From: Haliclona indistincta
Taxonomy: Eukaryota > Porifera > Demospongiae > Haplosclerida > Chalinidae
Length of the DNA: 64,000 nt
Direction of reading: 5' to 3'
Assembly: GCA_964017065.1 (NCBI GenBank)
Contig: OZ024783.1
Span: 13,142,040-13,206,039 of the forward strand
The notes beneath the pieces are model-generated. The model was not told the origin of the DNA, searched no databases, and saw only the letters and a program-made list of their open reading frames with translations. A program made the translations under genes and the position numbers. Shown here piece after piece: positions 21,405 through 32,589 of this stretch (within the stretch, counting starts at the first letter, position 1; each line of letters begins with the position of its first letter).

Positions 21405-21960
21405 TCAGAGGGCAAACGAGGGTCCATACAGAAGGAAAAGGGGCAACTCTCGTGTAGATTCTTGAAGACTGGCCCGGTACGCGAAGAGTACATAAGGGAG
21501 ATGTTCATCCCAGTCTTGTCCACTTTTCTCTACCTTTTTGGAAAGCATCTCAATAAGAGTCCTGTTAAAATGTTTCACTAAACCATTGGTCTGAGGGTGG
21601 TAGGCAGTTGTGTTGATCTTCTTAGTATTCAACAATTTGCACACATTCTGAATCAGATATGAAAGCAATCGCAAAAAGCCCACAATCGTATCCCTTTTTC
21701 TGCTGTTCCACAGAGAGAGATAAGAATGCTGCTCCCCAATCCGATAATAATTCTCCAGGGACACCATGTCGACTAATGACTTTGGTTGCAAGCAACTGGG
21801 CAATAGTCAATGCGGTCTGGTCAGCTGTAGGGAAAACCTCAGGCCACTTAGTGAGATAGTCAACAAACACTACTGCAAAAGCCCCAGGGTGGGACAAAGT
21901 TGGCGATGCAATTCCCCGTCTATATACGTACCCCTACCCGGCCTCCTCCCCTTATATACG
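21405..21960 (-). pseudogene. Ty3/gypsy integrase fragment, copy 2
   Basis: The minus strand encodes GAFAVVFVDYLTKWPEVFPT (first catalytic Asp region), then VISRHGVPGELLSDWGAAFL (second Asp retained, but the usual DRG is DWG). After a 60-base insertion at 21655-21720 comes INTTAYHPQTNGLVKHFNRT and WDEHLPYVLFAYRASLQEST. The third catalytic residue is Lys instead of Glu. The inserted segment carries an unrelated QQKKGYDCGLFAIAF peptide, which resembles a Ulp1/SENP-type protease motif (DCGLFA) from another element. Inactive composite fragment. Confidence 0.8.
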
Positions 21961-22570
21961 GGATTTGATCCATTTCTCTTTATAGTTATAGATAGAAGAA
22001 TGACGCAGCTGCTATAGACATTGCAATGGCAAGACAGTATTGAGTATAATGTAACTTGTTATGTGCAGTCTTTGCAAACAAAATTCTCAGTCACACCAAC
22101 ACATAGAAAATGAAACCAGCTCTTACAAATTTCACATTCAATTCAGCTTTCTTCTTCATCGGAATACTCTTGATATTGTTCATAATAATTATTGTGACAT
22201 GATATATTGTCGAATACACACCAGTACAGTGATCGCCATGACTATGATTGACTGATTGTACCATGTAAGCTCGGCCGGCTGTGAATAGACTGAATACGTA
22301 GTCACGATCGTCCACGCAGTGCGTGCATGTATTATTATGAAATCCGAGCATAACTGGAGTTGGCCAAATACCCGACCCTCGGGCAAAATTGCATTGTATA
22401 CTAACCCCGTATCAGGGAAGGTGGGGTGTGCCATTGATGGCGCATAATTATGAATAACTGTTATGTGATGTATTATGACAATTATACTGTTAAGAAGATT
22501 CCTGCAACAGATGATGACCTCTTGTTTCTTGCCCTTTATAATAATGTGAAACTTCAGGTACATGTAGCAC

Positions 22571-23005
22571 TCATAGCAATCCTTGCTGCCGGTCGGTTTT
22601 GTCTTTCTGCCAGTAGGTTTTCTCTTCAAATGATCTTATTGCTCGAAGTAGCAATTCTTGCTGCCGGTCGGTTTTCTCTTTCTGCCGGTCGGTTTTCTCT
22701 TCAAATGCTTTTAGTGTTCGCAGTAGCAACTCTTCCTGCCGGTCGAATTTCGTTTCAATTAGAGCATATAGTTGACCAAATCGATGATCATCACTATCCG
22801 ATATCGGTGACACCATTCTGCTCAAATGTATCGGAACGTTTAGTTGTCTGAGATTGTAGACACAAATAACAAACGTGTCCAAGATACTCAATACACCCTC
22901 AATATGCATTTCTTCATTCATCTGATTCAACCTACTTATTTTTCGTTTCCCGAGGGTTGTTTTTGACAATTCTATATTCTTTCTCTTTGCTTCGACTCTT
23001 ATCAT
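22571..23005 (-). CDS. Charged coiled-coil frame with repeated FEEKTDRQ units
   Basis: A 144-residue minus-strand frame opens IRVEAKRKNIELSKTTLGKR and ends in repeats of the type LLRxxxxFEEKTDRQKEKTD. The DNA underlying the repeats (22575-22745) is a degenerate tandem array of about 75 bp. Charged heptads predict a coiled coil. No splice donor or acceptor could be fixed and no homologue was recognised. It could be a real small gene or a coding fragment of a repeat. Confidence 0.3.
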   Translation of the reverse strand: MIRVEAKRKNIELSKTTLGKRKISRLNQMNEEMHIEGVLSILDTFVICVYNLRQLNVPIHLSRMVSPISDSDDHRFGQLYALIETKFDRQEELLLRTLKAFEEKTDRQKEKTDRQQELLLRAIRSFEEKTYWQKDKTDRQQGLL

Positions 23006-23228
23006 CTAAAGTCATATTCCTACACCTCACAATTTCCCTTCAACTTTTAAGATGCTACTCCTGATGTTACTAATGTCATAGGTACTTGTATATTTTTAGC
23101 TAGTAACTATTTCTAGTGTCCTGCAGCACGTACATCTCATTCTAATAGCAAATAGCCAGAATATAACTATCAAATGGAGAGGCTATTGTACATAATACTT
23201 TTAAATCATGATTACTGCCTTCTTTTCT

Positions 23229-23900
23229 TCAGAACATTAGTGGTTTAACAATGATTGCCAAAAGCAAATATGGCTCTTCGTCTAGTGCTTTCTGTGATTC
23301 TACTGTTTGTATGTTCTCATTAGGTCCTATGTGTGTGCATGATGATAGATGCACTGTTAGTGTTAGTGATAGGTATGTGTCAACGTGCACAAATGTGTCT
23401 GTGTCTACTTTAGACACTGCTCTGTTAGTGTTGACACACTTCTAGTGCAGAGTTGGTGTCGTCCTCTTTGGATTCTGCATCAGTGACCTCTGATTCACTG
23501 GATTCAATGGTGCCATCATCCATGGTGATCATACATGTAGTGTCTTCTTCATGATTCTATCCATAGAACAATAACAGTAACAAACTGATACAGGTATTAC
23601 ACAGTTGATCCTTGCTAATCTGTACCTGTACTGGTTAGTGTTACTGCAAGATCGCTGATTCAGTACTAAACTCTCGTTCTAACACGATTAGCTAATATTA
23701 ACCCAGTGGACTATCAGGACGCCTAGCTTACCATCAACTCTGCCCACTTTCAGTTTCATTTCTTGCACAGCATTCTCTCCTAATATCTTTCTAAAATGTA
23801 AACATTGACTTGCATTCACACGCATCACTGTAGCGTACCTCAGCCGTAAATTTATTCTTGAGACGGTAAAGGGCATGGCCCATCACTGTCAACAGCATCT
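23229..23900 (-). pseudogene. Family member C6 (subfamily II-like), decayed
   Basis: Exon 1 (about 23860-23900, MLLTVMGHALYRLKN), exon 2 (about 23732-23785, ILGENAVQEMKLKVGRVD) and exon 3 (about 23250-23557) are all present. Exon 3 lost bases right after its start and has a one-base loss before the DTDTF block, so DTDTFVHVDTYLSLTLTVHL is in a different frame. The downstream neighbour C7 shares the second shift, so the two copies arose by duplication of a broken ancestor. Confidence 0.6.
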
Positions 23901-24012
23901 TGCAAGAATGACGTTCATCTAGCTTCTTTGCACGATCTTTCAATCACATTCCACATAAACTGCACCTCTTCGTCATCACATAGCCAAGCCGTCCAGTGTC
24001 AATTCCCAAAGT

Positions 24013-24540
24013 ATTCAGTACAAAGTATTCCCAAAGTATTCGTGGGGCTGCTGGCTTGGTGGAGTACTGTTACTGGGGAGGAGCATCCTGATCTCGCTTA
24101 CATGCTGCTCAAGTGCTCTCACTCTTTCCTCAAGTGCTCTCATTCTAACTCTTTTAATCTCAATGCTTGACTCCGAACTTGCATGTGATGATGGAGGAGA
24201 TGGTGTTAGTGGTGATGATGGTGTAGCTGGTGGCGTCCTCGGTGGTGAACCCGGTGATGGTGGTGGTCGTGGTGGTGAATCCGGTGGGTTCACATGTGAT
24301 GATGGAGGAGATGGTGTTAGTGGTGATGATGGTGTAGCAGCTGATGTGGGAGGGGCAGACTCACTGGATGGAGTGCTGGATTGGTGAGCACCATGTGATG
24401 ATGGAGGAGATGGTGTTAGTGGTGATGATGGTGTAGCAGCTGATGTGGGAGGGGCAGACTCACTGGATGGAGTGCTGGATTGGTGAGCACCTGGTGGCGT
24501 CCTCGGTGGTGAACCCGGTGATGGTGGTGGTGGTGCTCAA
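24013..24540 (-). CDS. Pro/Ser/Thr-rich repeat segment followed by a short coiled coil
   Basis: A continuous minus-strand frame without a Met start reads several copies of TPSSPLTPSPPSSH and SSTPSSESAPPTSAAT (a P/S/T-rich linker). It then enters a heptad-like stretch RMRALEERVRALEQHVSEIR and ends EYFGN. The DNA is a minisatellite of about 100-bp units at 24180-24530. It looks like an internal exon or the tail of a repeat-borne gene. The array lies exactly between family copies C6 and C7, and its edge truncates C7 at 24540. Confidence 0.35.
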
Positions 24541-25050
24541 ATGTGTCTGTGTCTACTTTAGACACTGCTAGTCTGTTAGTGTTGACACACTTCTAGTGCA
24601 GAGTTGGTGTTGTCCTCTTTGGATTCTGCATCAGTGACCTCTGATTCACTGGATTCAATGGTGCCTTCATCCATGGATGTAGTGTCTTCAAGTTCACATG
24701 ATTCTATCCATAGAACAATACCAGTAACAAACTGATACAGGTATTACACAGTTGACTCTTGCTAATCTGTACCTGTAGTGTTACTGCAAGATCGCTGATT
24801 CAGTACTTATTATTATAAACTCTCGTTCTAACACGATTAGCTAATATAAACCCAGTTGACTATCAGGACGCCTAGCTTACCATCAACGCTGCCCACTTTC
24901 AGTTTCATTTCTTGCGCAGCATTCTCTCCTAATATCTTTCTAAAATGTAAACATTGACTTGTATTCACACGCATCACTGTAGCGTACCTCAGCCGTAAAT
25001 GTATTCTTGAGACGGTAAAGGGCATGGCCCATCACTGTCAACAGCATCTT
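24541..25050 (-). pseudogene. Family member C7, truncated by minisatellite
   Basis: Near-identical to C6 over 23440-23990. Exon 1 at about 25010-25050, exon 2 at about 24880-24935, exon 3 from about 24706 (ESCELEDTTSMDEGT). The same one-base loss as in C6 leads to a stop after VCQH. Exon 3 is cut at 24540 in the middle of DTDTF. Non-functional. Confidence 0.6.
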
Positions 25051-25092
25051 GCAAGAATGACTTTCATCTAGCTTCTTTGCACGATCTTTCAA

Positions 25093-26175
25093 TCACATTC
25101 CACAAAAACTGCACCTCTTCGTCATCACATAGCCAAGCAAGATTCTCTTCACTTTCTCGTTTCCTTTTCCTTTTGTCTGAAGAATGGTGTCTAACACATC
25201 ACGACAGGCAAGCTCTAGTGCTACAAACAAACAAGGAACACTGTACTCGACGTGATACAGACCACCTCTATCAGCAAGTGCTGTCCACTCGGCTGAACTG
25301 TCCAAATATGTACATTGCCTGCAGAGAGTTTCCTGCCATTTTTTTCAATGCAACTGTGCACAAACGGGCTGTTTTCGCCGCCTGATTATTTTCTTTCTAG
25401 CTTCCTCCGGCAGTGTATCTGATGGCATTCTCTTCGACTTGGGAAAGTTCATCACTACATGAGACAGGAGTTCACTAGTAGCAGTTGGAGTGAATGATGC
25501 AAACACGTCTTTAATAAAAACCTTCTCCATCAAAAGCTGCTAAAATTAGGGAGGCACGGTACTAACGGTAGTGAGCCGTGTAATGTACGGTCAAACATAA
25601 TAAATTTATCATGTGAATGACTTACAAGAGGGAACTCTTCGTCAGAATCACTGAATTGATCAAAGCTCCCTAAAACATTAAGAACAAAAATAAGATAAAA
25701 CAGCAACCAGAAACCAAGCAAGTGCATATGGTTCAATCAACAGCCGACATGTGTGCCTGTAATAATTATCATAATGAACAGCACACTTTTGTGCTGCAAC
25801 TCTCGCACTTTATGTCTAACTAGGCTTGCTATCTGTCGTACACATCAATCCATCAAGTTGCTGGAAGTGTACTGTGCACAGTTTTTTCATCGTAGAAGTC
25901 CACAGCACCCATTATGTAAATCTCAAAAACTAAGACATAAATCAAAATCTAGTAACATCTTTAAATGCTGCAATATACAGCTGCTTGGTACTAGTTCCCT
26001 TCAACAACAATAGCGTGCACATTTTAACTGAATGGGCTTTATAACTGATCAGAAGTTGAATAAGGAATAAACATAACAAAACTCACCGTTCAGTATTTCC
26101 GCAGCCGCGGCAGCCTCGGTCTCAAAAAATTGTTCTTTCTCCTTCAACGTAAAGCTTCTCGTCCTTCTAGCCACT
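25093..26175 (-). pseudogene. DRGGL-type gene, copy 2, with three in-frame upstream exons
   Basis: Minus-strand exons 26175-26097 (start side uncertain; VARRTRSFTLKEKEQFFETE), 25669-25626 (GSFDQFSDSDEEFPL) and 25539-25345 (VFIKDVFASFTPTATSELLS) join in frame with GT-AG introns in phases 1 and 0. The frame then stops at 25345, after deletions that removed the IRYxAG block present in copy 1. A DRGGL block (EWTALADRGGLYHVEYSV) follows at 25093-25305 in another frame. No Met-bearing first exon was found. The acidic DSDEEF segment is like those at the N-terminus of several transposase families, but I cannot assign one. Confidence 0.4.
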
Positions 26176-26677
26176 ACATCGATCAATGACGGTTTAATAC
26201 CATATACAGTAAATCAAAGTCAACTTACTGTCGATGTTGATACAACCAGAGATACAAAACAAAAAACACATACACGTGTAATAGTGGCGTGATAAAGTAT
26301 TTTCCGAATTTATCCGTAAATTATTGGCTTCCAGACCACACCTTTTCCTCCAACTCCTTCCAGCTACGATCGGACTTAAATCCACAAGATATTAATAATA
26401 CTAGGTATACTATTGCCTAGCGCAGAAAATTAATATTAATAATAATATCTTCTTCTGTTGAAGGTCTACTCTCTATAAATAATTTTATAATACTATGTGT
26501 CTCATTGGCCGTGACTGTTGCTGGTGATGTTCCTTTGACAAGATTAAATATTTTTTAGGAGATCCGTCTGCTTGTCGGCTGTGACGGTCTCGAAAAGGAT
26601 GCTGCTCGCTTTAGATCCAGAGTTTCCTCCTCTCGCTTGCATGATCCTTCGTGTATTAAGCTAATTAATCTATTAAT

Positions 26678-27034
26678 CTAATCTGTGAGAATTAATCTAT
26701 GGAAAATTTTCCACAGTTTTGCTCTTTTGGTACTGAACAGCTTGTACCTTGCGACAAAAAGCAACATGGTTTTGTAGCTCGCCGACAAGGCTTCCACAAG
26801 GTTCTTGGACTGGTGTAGCAATGTATCTTTGTTTGCCAGTACTCTCTCCTCACTCAAAATCACATTTTCGACTACTTTAGTGTTCTTTTCAGTTCTTGCA
26901 TTGTTAAAATCTCTCAAGATAGTAGGAGCAGCCATCGTCAGCGCAGAGCACGTTATCGTTACCATAACAACTGTAAAGTATAAACCATTTACATCATTAC
27001 AAGCGAAACACGCATAGTGACACAAGATTGCCAC
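26678..27034 (-). CDS. Small hypothetical protein, last exon
   Basis: The minus strand has an acceptor-like AG at about 26972, followed by VVMVTITCSALTMAAPTILR, then EKNTKVVENVILSEERVLAN and a basic end to TAG at 26678. Plausible starts are the Met of MVTITC or the Met of MAAP (95 or 86 residues). Helical and charged, no domain recognised. Surrounding sequence gives no repeat match, which favours a real host gene over repeat debris. Confidence 0.35.
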   Translation of the reverse strand: MAILCHYACFACNDVNGLYFTVVMVTITCSALTMAAPTILRDFNNARTEKNTKVVENVILSEERVLANKDTLLHQSKNLVEALSASYKTMLLFVARYKLFSTKRAKLWKIFHRLILTD

Positions 27035-28295
27035 AGTTTCTTATCCCGGTTACGTTGTATTAATAATCTCTGATTGTACTAGTACTGCAGTATACCAAAA
27101 CCTATAGACCATTTTAGGCGCTAATAGGTGCGAATCTTTGGACTGCCATATTGACAGTATTGTGCTGCTGGTAAAACACAAAATATTCGTTTCTTTGCAA
27201 GTTTAGCAGGTTACTTTCCACTTGCAAGCGATAGAATATTACATTGCAAGCTTAAGAGTTTACAAACGAACATTACTGCCACAATCTCGGTCAAGAAAGC
27301 GAAGTTATCAAGCAGTTGACTGCTAGAAACCGGTCCAGTTTTGCTGCTGTTCTGTATCAGCCAAGCTATTATCGGTTGGACTGTTCGATCAAGGCTGCTA
27401 TCCAGTATTGTTTGCTACCATGATGTAGTTGCTCATAGACAGTGTGCCAGTAAAAATGTCAGTAGTTTCGTTCCATATTTCCCGCTTTACTGGCTGTTCG
27501 AGAGATAGAAACGCGCGTTTTCAAGCTCTAGTGACTCGTATAAGCAATATACTTTCGCTTGTGTGTGCAAAGTACCTAGCTAACCACGCAAAAAGACGAA
27601 ACCTTGTGTTTTGCCTGCAGCACTATACCGACAAAATGGTGGCGTCGACACGGTCATGTCCGGTGTTGTACGGGCGCGCGGGTAAATGATTAGCGACTAA
27701 ATAGTCTATTAGCCTACTAGCTAGATGGACTCTATTTCTATCAGTGTTACAGTGCTATACTACATGCATACGGTATGTTATACAGTTCATTTACTGTTGC
27801 TATCTAGCCCTAATGCTTCAAAATTCATCTAACTTTAACACAGTAATGTATTTAGTGCTATGATACAGCACAAAAGATTACTAATTTTTATGGTGTCTTT
27901 TGTCTATAATGATAATTTTTGTTTAGTAATTACCTCTTCTTTACTGTTAAAACTTTGTTTAGCGTGAGGACTCTGGTTCAGCTATCTCGCAATTATGATT
28001 ATCATTTATATCCCAGTGAATCCATACTTCAAAGGAATTGCAGTGCTATAAATGTGATATAGTACACTCGGTGCATATAAATCCCTTTGATGTTTGATAT
28101 ATGCACTGTGGTTATAAAAGCACTTCTATTCAATAACCCACTAATTGTTCATCAGGAATATAGGTATATGTGGCATAAATAACTGATTGAATACAGGAAA
28201 CATGGGATTAATAAAGAATAAGAAAGTCTGTTGACAATGGTTATACAATGTTTATGATTGTTCACGAGCTGATTCATTCCAAAGTGGGTCATATG
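27035..28295. other. No gene recognised
   Basis: A GC-richer patch at 27450-27700 contains an 86-residue plus frame without a domain. 27850-27990 repeats the upstream flank of family copy C3 (12545-12700). Confidence 0.35.
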
Positions 28296-28303
28296 TGGGT
28301 CTC

Positions 28304-28601
28304 AGTGGCGTAGCCAGGAAATATAAACGGGAATTTCCAAATCGCACGCGGAGCGTGCGAAAAATTTTGCTAATTAATATTCATGAGCTTCATAGATTTC
28401 ACATGATCGTATGATAAGTACGTGTATAAAATTATACTTGCTGCCCACTTGGCTAGCTGTTCTGGCTATATAAACCAGCTGCTTCAGATAAGGGCACGTG
28501 GTTTAGCTAGCTAATTTACTATGACTACTCATGAATACTAATTAAGTGGGGCTACAAGGGGGGTTTCCGGAAACCCTGGAAACCTATCGTGCATACGTGC
28601 C
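28304..28601. mobile_element. Short non-autonomous element, hAT-like, 8-bp target duplication
   Basis: The sequence starting AGTGGCGTAGCCAGG is bounded by TGGGTCTC at 28296-28303 and again at 28602-28609. A GTGGCGTAGCCAGG-type left end is typical of hAT-related elements. The right end (CGTGCATACGTGCC) is only weakly complementary to the left end, so the terminal repeats have diverged. Interior 298 bp, no coding capacity. Confidence 0.6.
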
Positions 28602-29104
28602 TGGGTCTCGGTCATGTAAATCCAATATAGCACTCGTGCCGTGATATAACATATTCGTCTTCTTAATTTACCTTTTACTGGTTTTGCTCAAATCTTGAAA
28701 ATTTAACACGTATTCTTGGGGCAAATGTATTTCATGTGTTAGCACTGTGCAAATTACCACTGTACTGGTGTGTTATAAGGCACACATACATATAATTATT
28801 TTCGTGGCAAGGAAATATGCGATTACATGTGTGTACGTTGGATGCACTTGATAAAAAAGTGGCTTTTCAATACTAAATAATTATAACTTGTCACTATAAG
28901 CGAGCAGCATAATAACATGCCAGTACAGTAATTAATTAATTTTATTATTATTAATAATTATTTATATTTTTTATGTCATTATGCTCTTACATGTATTGTG
29001 TGTTCATGTTTTGTTATCTTTCTACCAGGGCAAGATTGGTCCCAAGAGAGCACTGGATCAGGAAAGAATATCAAATGCCACAGTCCGCAATATCGAACTA
29101 GTCA

Positions 29105-29265
29105 GTATCACCATCATCATCACTCTCAGTACTATCACCATCACTACTATCACCATCACTACTGTCACCATCAGTACTATCACCATCACTACTATCACCG
29201 TCACTACTGTCACCATCACTACTATCACCATCACTACTATCACCCTTAGTACTGTTAACGTCACT
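29105..29265. repeat. (ACTATCACCATC)n-type minisatellite
   Basis: Degenerate 6/12-bp units of ACT-ATC/GTC-ACC. The plus frame reads Thr-Ile-Thr repeats and the minus frame Val-Met-Val repeats. Both are low-complexity by-products. Confidence 0.85.
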
Positions 29266-29289
29266 AATGTTACCTACACTTTTTAAATA

Positions 29290-30095
29290 AAGAAAATTTA
29301 TGACTTATGACATTAAATTTTATTGTAACAGTAGTTGCGTCTCAATGTTGTCTTTGCGTGTGTGTGTCCCACAGTAGATCATGATCCCACGAATGGAAGT
29401 GATGACAGCTCGTAGTAGACTGAAGTTTAGTCTGGCCCTTAGCCATCCTATAACCATGCAGTACTGTAAGTCATGCATGTCAGCCAGTAGAGGCAAGATG
29501 CTTTAGAAAGGTGGTGGTTAGTTGATTGGCTCCCCTACCAGCAAGAGTGATGGAAGAAGATACACCTCCTTTTGCCAGAGCGCCAAAAATGGCATCTCTG
29601 CCCAATCCCACACGCCCTGCAAATAATTTTGTTCCAAATAATTATGGCAAGTGCTATATTGGAGTGTGCATGGCTACACCCATTTTCCATGTAAAACAGG
29701 CAAGTAGTAGCCAGGACACTGTAGATTTGTTTATAATTATTGTGCAAAAGGAACAAGAAAAATAGTCCGGGTATTTCACCCTTAATATGTCATAAACTTT
29801 GTTGTCAACGTTACATAACTTGTCCAATAATGTTATAGTGTTGTCTAATGTTAGCATGTACTGTGAAGTGGAAAGAGCTATTGCACTATAGTCAATCAAG
29901 ACTGCGGATCCTGGCTTGTGACTAGAAAGGTGACTATAGCTCAAGTTACACATGTATTCGAGATTAGCTTCTAGCTATTAAATAGTAATTGATATGTAGA
30001 AAACATGCAGTCAACTAAGTTAATTATTAATATAATAATTATTTTTTAATAATAACTTTTGAGCATGATGATATAATGTTTGTAAGTGTAACTAG
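29290..30095. other. Repeat flank; no gene recognised
   Basis: 29820-29990 repeats the spacer found at 11725-11815, 31440-31600 and 39960-40090, which is the downstream flank of the family genes. Otherwise only short frames are present. Confidence 0.4.
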
Positions 30096-30099
30096 TGGT

Positions 30100-31310
30100 G
30101 TATGTGTTGTTATCGTGAGTAATGTATGCATTTCGTGATTCTTGTGTTTGTATGTTGCCATCAGGGTCTACGTGCGTGCATAGATGCACTGTTAGAGTTA
30201 TGGAAACATAATGTATCGACATATGAATGTGTCAGTGTCTACTTTAGACACTGCTGTCTTAGTGTTGGCACACTCCACACCATTGACCTCTGAGTCACTG
30301 GATTCTGTCCCATCATCCACAGTGATTAGAGTTTCTTCTTCACACGATTCTATCAATGAAGCAATAACAGTAACAAAGAAATACACAGTTGACCATAACT
30401 TTATCAAAAGTGTTCAAATAACAAATTATTATTCTGAAAATTAAATCAATCGAATAACCATAAAAAATCCAGTGGTTTTCAGTGTGCCCCCTATACTAAA
30501 CATAATGGAGCATGGCACTTTTATTTTCTATGGCTTCAGTGGAAATTTCACCATAATATTAATTTCCATGGCCGTCGAAAAATTCGACATTTTACGACTT
30601 CAGGACACTCGGAAAACACATTTTTCATTGAATTGCTACTCATTGTGTAGATAATTGAACAAGATTATTTGAATACAGATAACCATGCACTGATGATGCA
30701 CATTCTCTAAGATTTGGGATAAATTTTGCACTCACCAAATCCAGCTGCTATTGTAAGTAAGCCAGCCCCAAAGTACTAACTTAGAGTAAAATTTGACAAG
30801 GTAGTGTCTCACTGGCAGACCAGTAGCACAATCGACAAACGAGATATTCGCGAGAGAATTGGTAAGCATATTAAATTTTACATGTACATGTACGAGGTTA
30901 AAATTCTATTAGCAAGATAATTATTCAGTAATTAAAGGGTTAACAGAACTATCGAGGTGCCTATTAAACTCACCACAAATTCGACTTCTTGTACAACATC
31001 TTCCACCTGTCAGACTTCCACTGTCTAAAATGGAAACGTATGCATTGTACAGTGATACCACGGCACACAATTTTATACTGTATCGTACCTCAGCCGTCAA
31101 CATCTTCTTTAGGTGGAAACGAAAGGGCATGGCATGCATGGCCCACAACTATCAAGGCAGTCAGCAGCATCTTTACGTTCAACAGTTCAACTTTTTTGCA
31201 CGAATACCGACTCTTCAGTTCTTTGGACACCCGGTACATACACGTACCCCAGTAAAAATGCGTTGTACGATAAAAAAAATTATACGCGATCTTGATTGCG
31301 CGCATGCGCG
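30100..31310 (-). pseudogene. Family member C8 (subfamily II), inactive
   Basis: Exon 3 (about 30198-30350) keeps ESCEEETLITVDDGTESSDS and SKVDTDTF but then diverges. Exon 2 (about 30972-31024) has an in-frame stop after TVEV. Exon 1 (about 31090-31180) carries a 4-base ATGC duplication in the hydrophobic segment. The NRF1-type palindrome at 31299-31310 is still present upstream. Confidence 0.65.
31299..31310. promoter_or_regulatory. NRF1-type palindrome upstream of family copy C8
   Basis: CGCGCATGCGCG fits the NRF1 consensus YGCGCAYGCGCR on both strands. Located upstream of exon 1 of an inactive copy. Confidence 0.6.
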
Positions 31311-31650
31311 ATAGCCTTCTAGCCGCCTAATACTTACATGATCTGACTGGCTGATACTAGTAGTACTATAGTGTACTGGTAAAATTAATACTAGTGTTGC
31401 AGTACTATAGTGTAAATCCAAGTTGCTAATACAGCAACATCATAGATATTATGGCTAGCTATAGTGTTGTGAAGTGGAAAGAGCTATTATAGTCAATCGA
31501 TCCTGGCTTGTGACCGTAAGAGAAAGGTGACTATAGCTCAAGTTACACATGTATTCGAGATTAGCTTCTAGCTTATACGTAGAAAACATCCAGTCAACAA
31601 ACTTTATTATTTTTATTTTAAGCATGCAGTAATGATGATATACAATGATT

Positions 31651-32311
31651 CTAATAATGTTTGTAAGTGTAACTAGTGGTGTATGTGTTGTTATCGTGAG
31701 TAATGTATGCATTTTGTGATTCTTGTGTTTGCATGTTCCCATTTGGGTCTACGTGCATGCATGACGACAGATGCACTGTTAGAGTTACTGTTAGAATTTT
31801 GTCAACGTGTATAAATGTGTCAGTGTCTACTTTAGACACTGCGTTGGCACACTCCAAATTATTGACCACTGAGTCACTGGATTCGCTGGCGCCTGTTCCA
31901 TCATCATCTGTGGTGATGCCATCACACGATTCTATGAATAGAGCAATAACATTAATTAACATAAAGAAATACGCAGTTGATCCTAGCTAATCTAAACGCC
32001 CCTGTATACTGTACTGATCGGACCAGCAGTTGATTCAGAATGCAACCGTGACTAAGCTGAGTCGATCGATTCGAACGTGATTAGCGAGGATTTACAGAAC
32101 TATGAGACGCCTTACTCACCATTAACACAGGTCGCTTTTGATTTGTCTTCTTGTACAACATCTTTGACTTCCACTGTCTAAAATGGACACGTATGCATTG
32201 TACAGTGATACCACGGCACACAATTTTACACGTGTAGCGTACCTCAGCCGTAAGCATCTTTTTTAGGTTGTAAAGGGCATGGCCCACAACAATCATTGCC
32301 GTCAGCAGCAT
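31651..32311 (-). CDS. Family member C9 (subfamily II), intact, first gene of the tandem array
   Basis: Minus-strand exons 32311-32243, 32177-32120 and 31931-31651 join in frame (phases 0 and 1) into 135 residues. Start MLLTAMIVVGHALYNLKKML gives a hydrophobic signal-like segment. Exon 2 reads TVEVKDVVQEDKSKATCVN. Exon 3 has ESCDGITTDDDGTGASESSD, the core DTDTFIHVDKILTVTLTVHL, SSCMHVDPNG, and the tail ESQNAYITHDNNTYTTSYTY. The longer N-terminus of C3 is not available here because of a frame change and loss of its ATG (ATC). Secreted or single-span protein by inference; no homologue recognised. Confidence 0.55.
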
Positions 32312-32383
32312 CTTGACGTTCACTGACTCTTCCTTGGCCACCCCAATAAAAATGCGTTGCTAAACGCGACGCGATCTCGATTG

Positions 32384-32395
32384 CGCGCATGCGCG
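32384..32395. promoter_or_regulatory. NRF1-type palindrome upstream of C9
   Basis: CGCGCATGCGCG, about 75 bases upstream of the C9 start codon. Same motif and spacing class as the other tandem copies. Confidence 0.65.
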
Positions 32396-32589
32396 ATAGC
32401 CTTCTAGCTAGCCGCCTAATACGTACAGTACATACAGAGTGCTTACTTGACTGGCTGCTACTAGTAGTCTACTATAATGTACTGGTACAATTTATACTAG
32501 TGTTACAGTGCTATAGTGTAAATCCAAGTTGCTAGTACAGCAACATCATAGATAATTATGGCTAGCTAGTATATTATTAGTAACTTGAG

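Noticed and set aside
28981..29286. Thr-Ile-Thr repeat protein (and its Val-Met antisense)
   Set aside because: Low-complexity translation of a hexanucleotide-type minisatellite, no start context or homologue.
31703..31990. Plus-strand frames opposite family exon 3 (also at 34027, 36422, 38690, 30211, 23251)
   Set aside because: Antisense shadows of exon 3; they ignore the conserved splice sites and vary more than the minus-strand reading.
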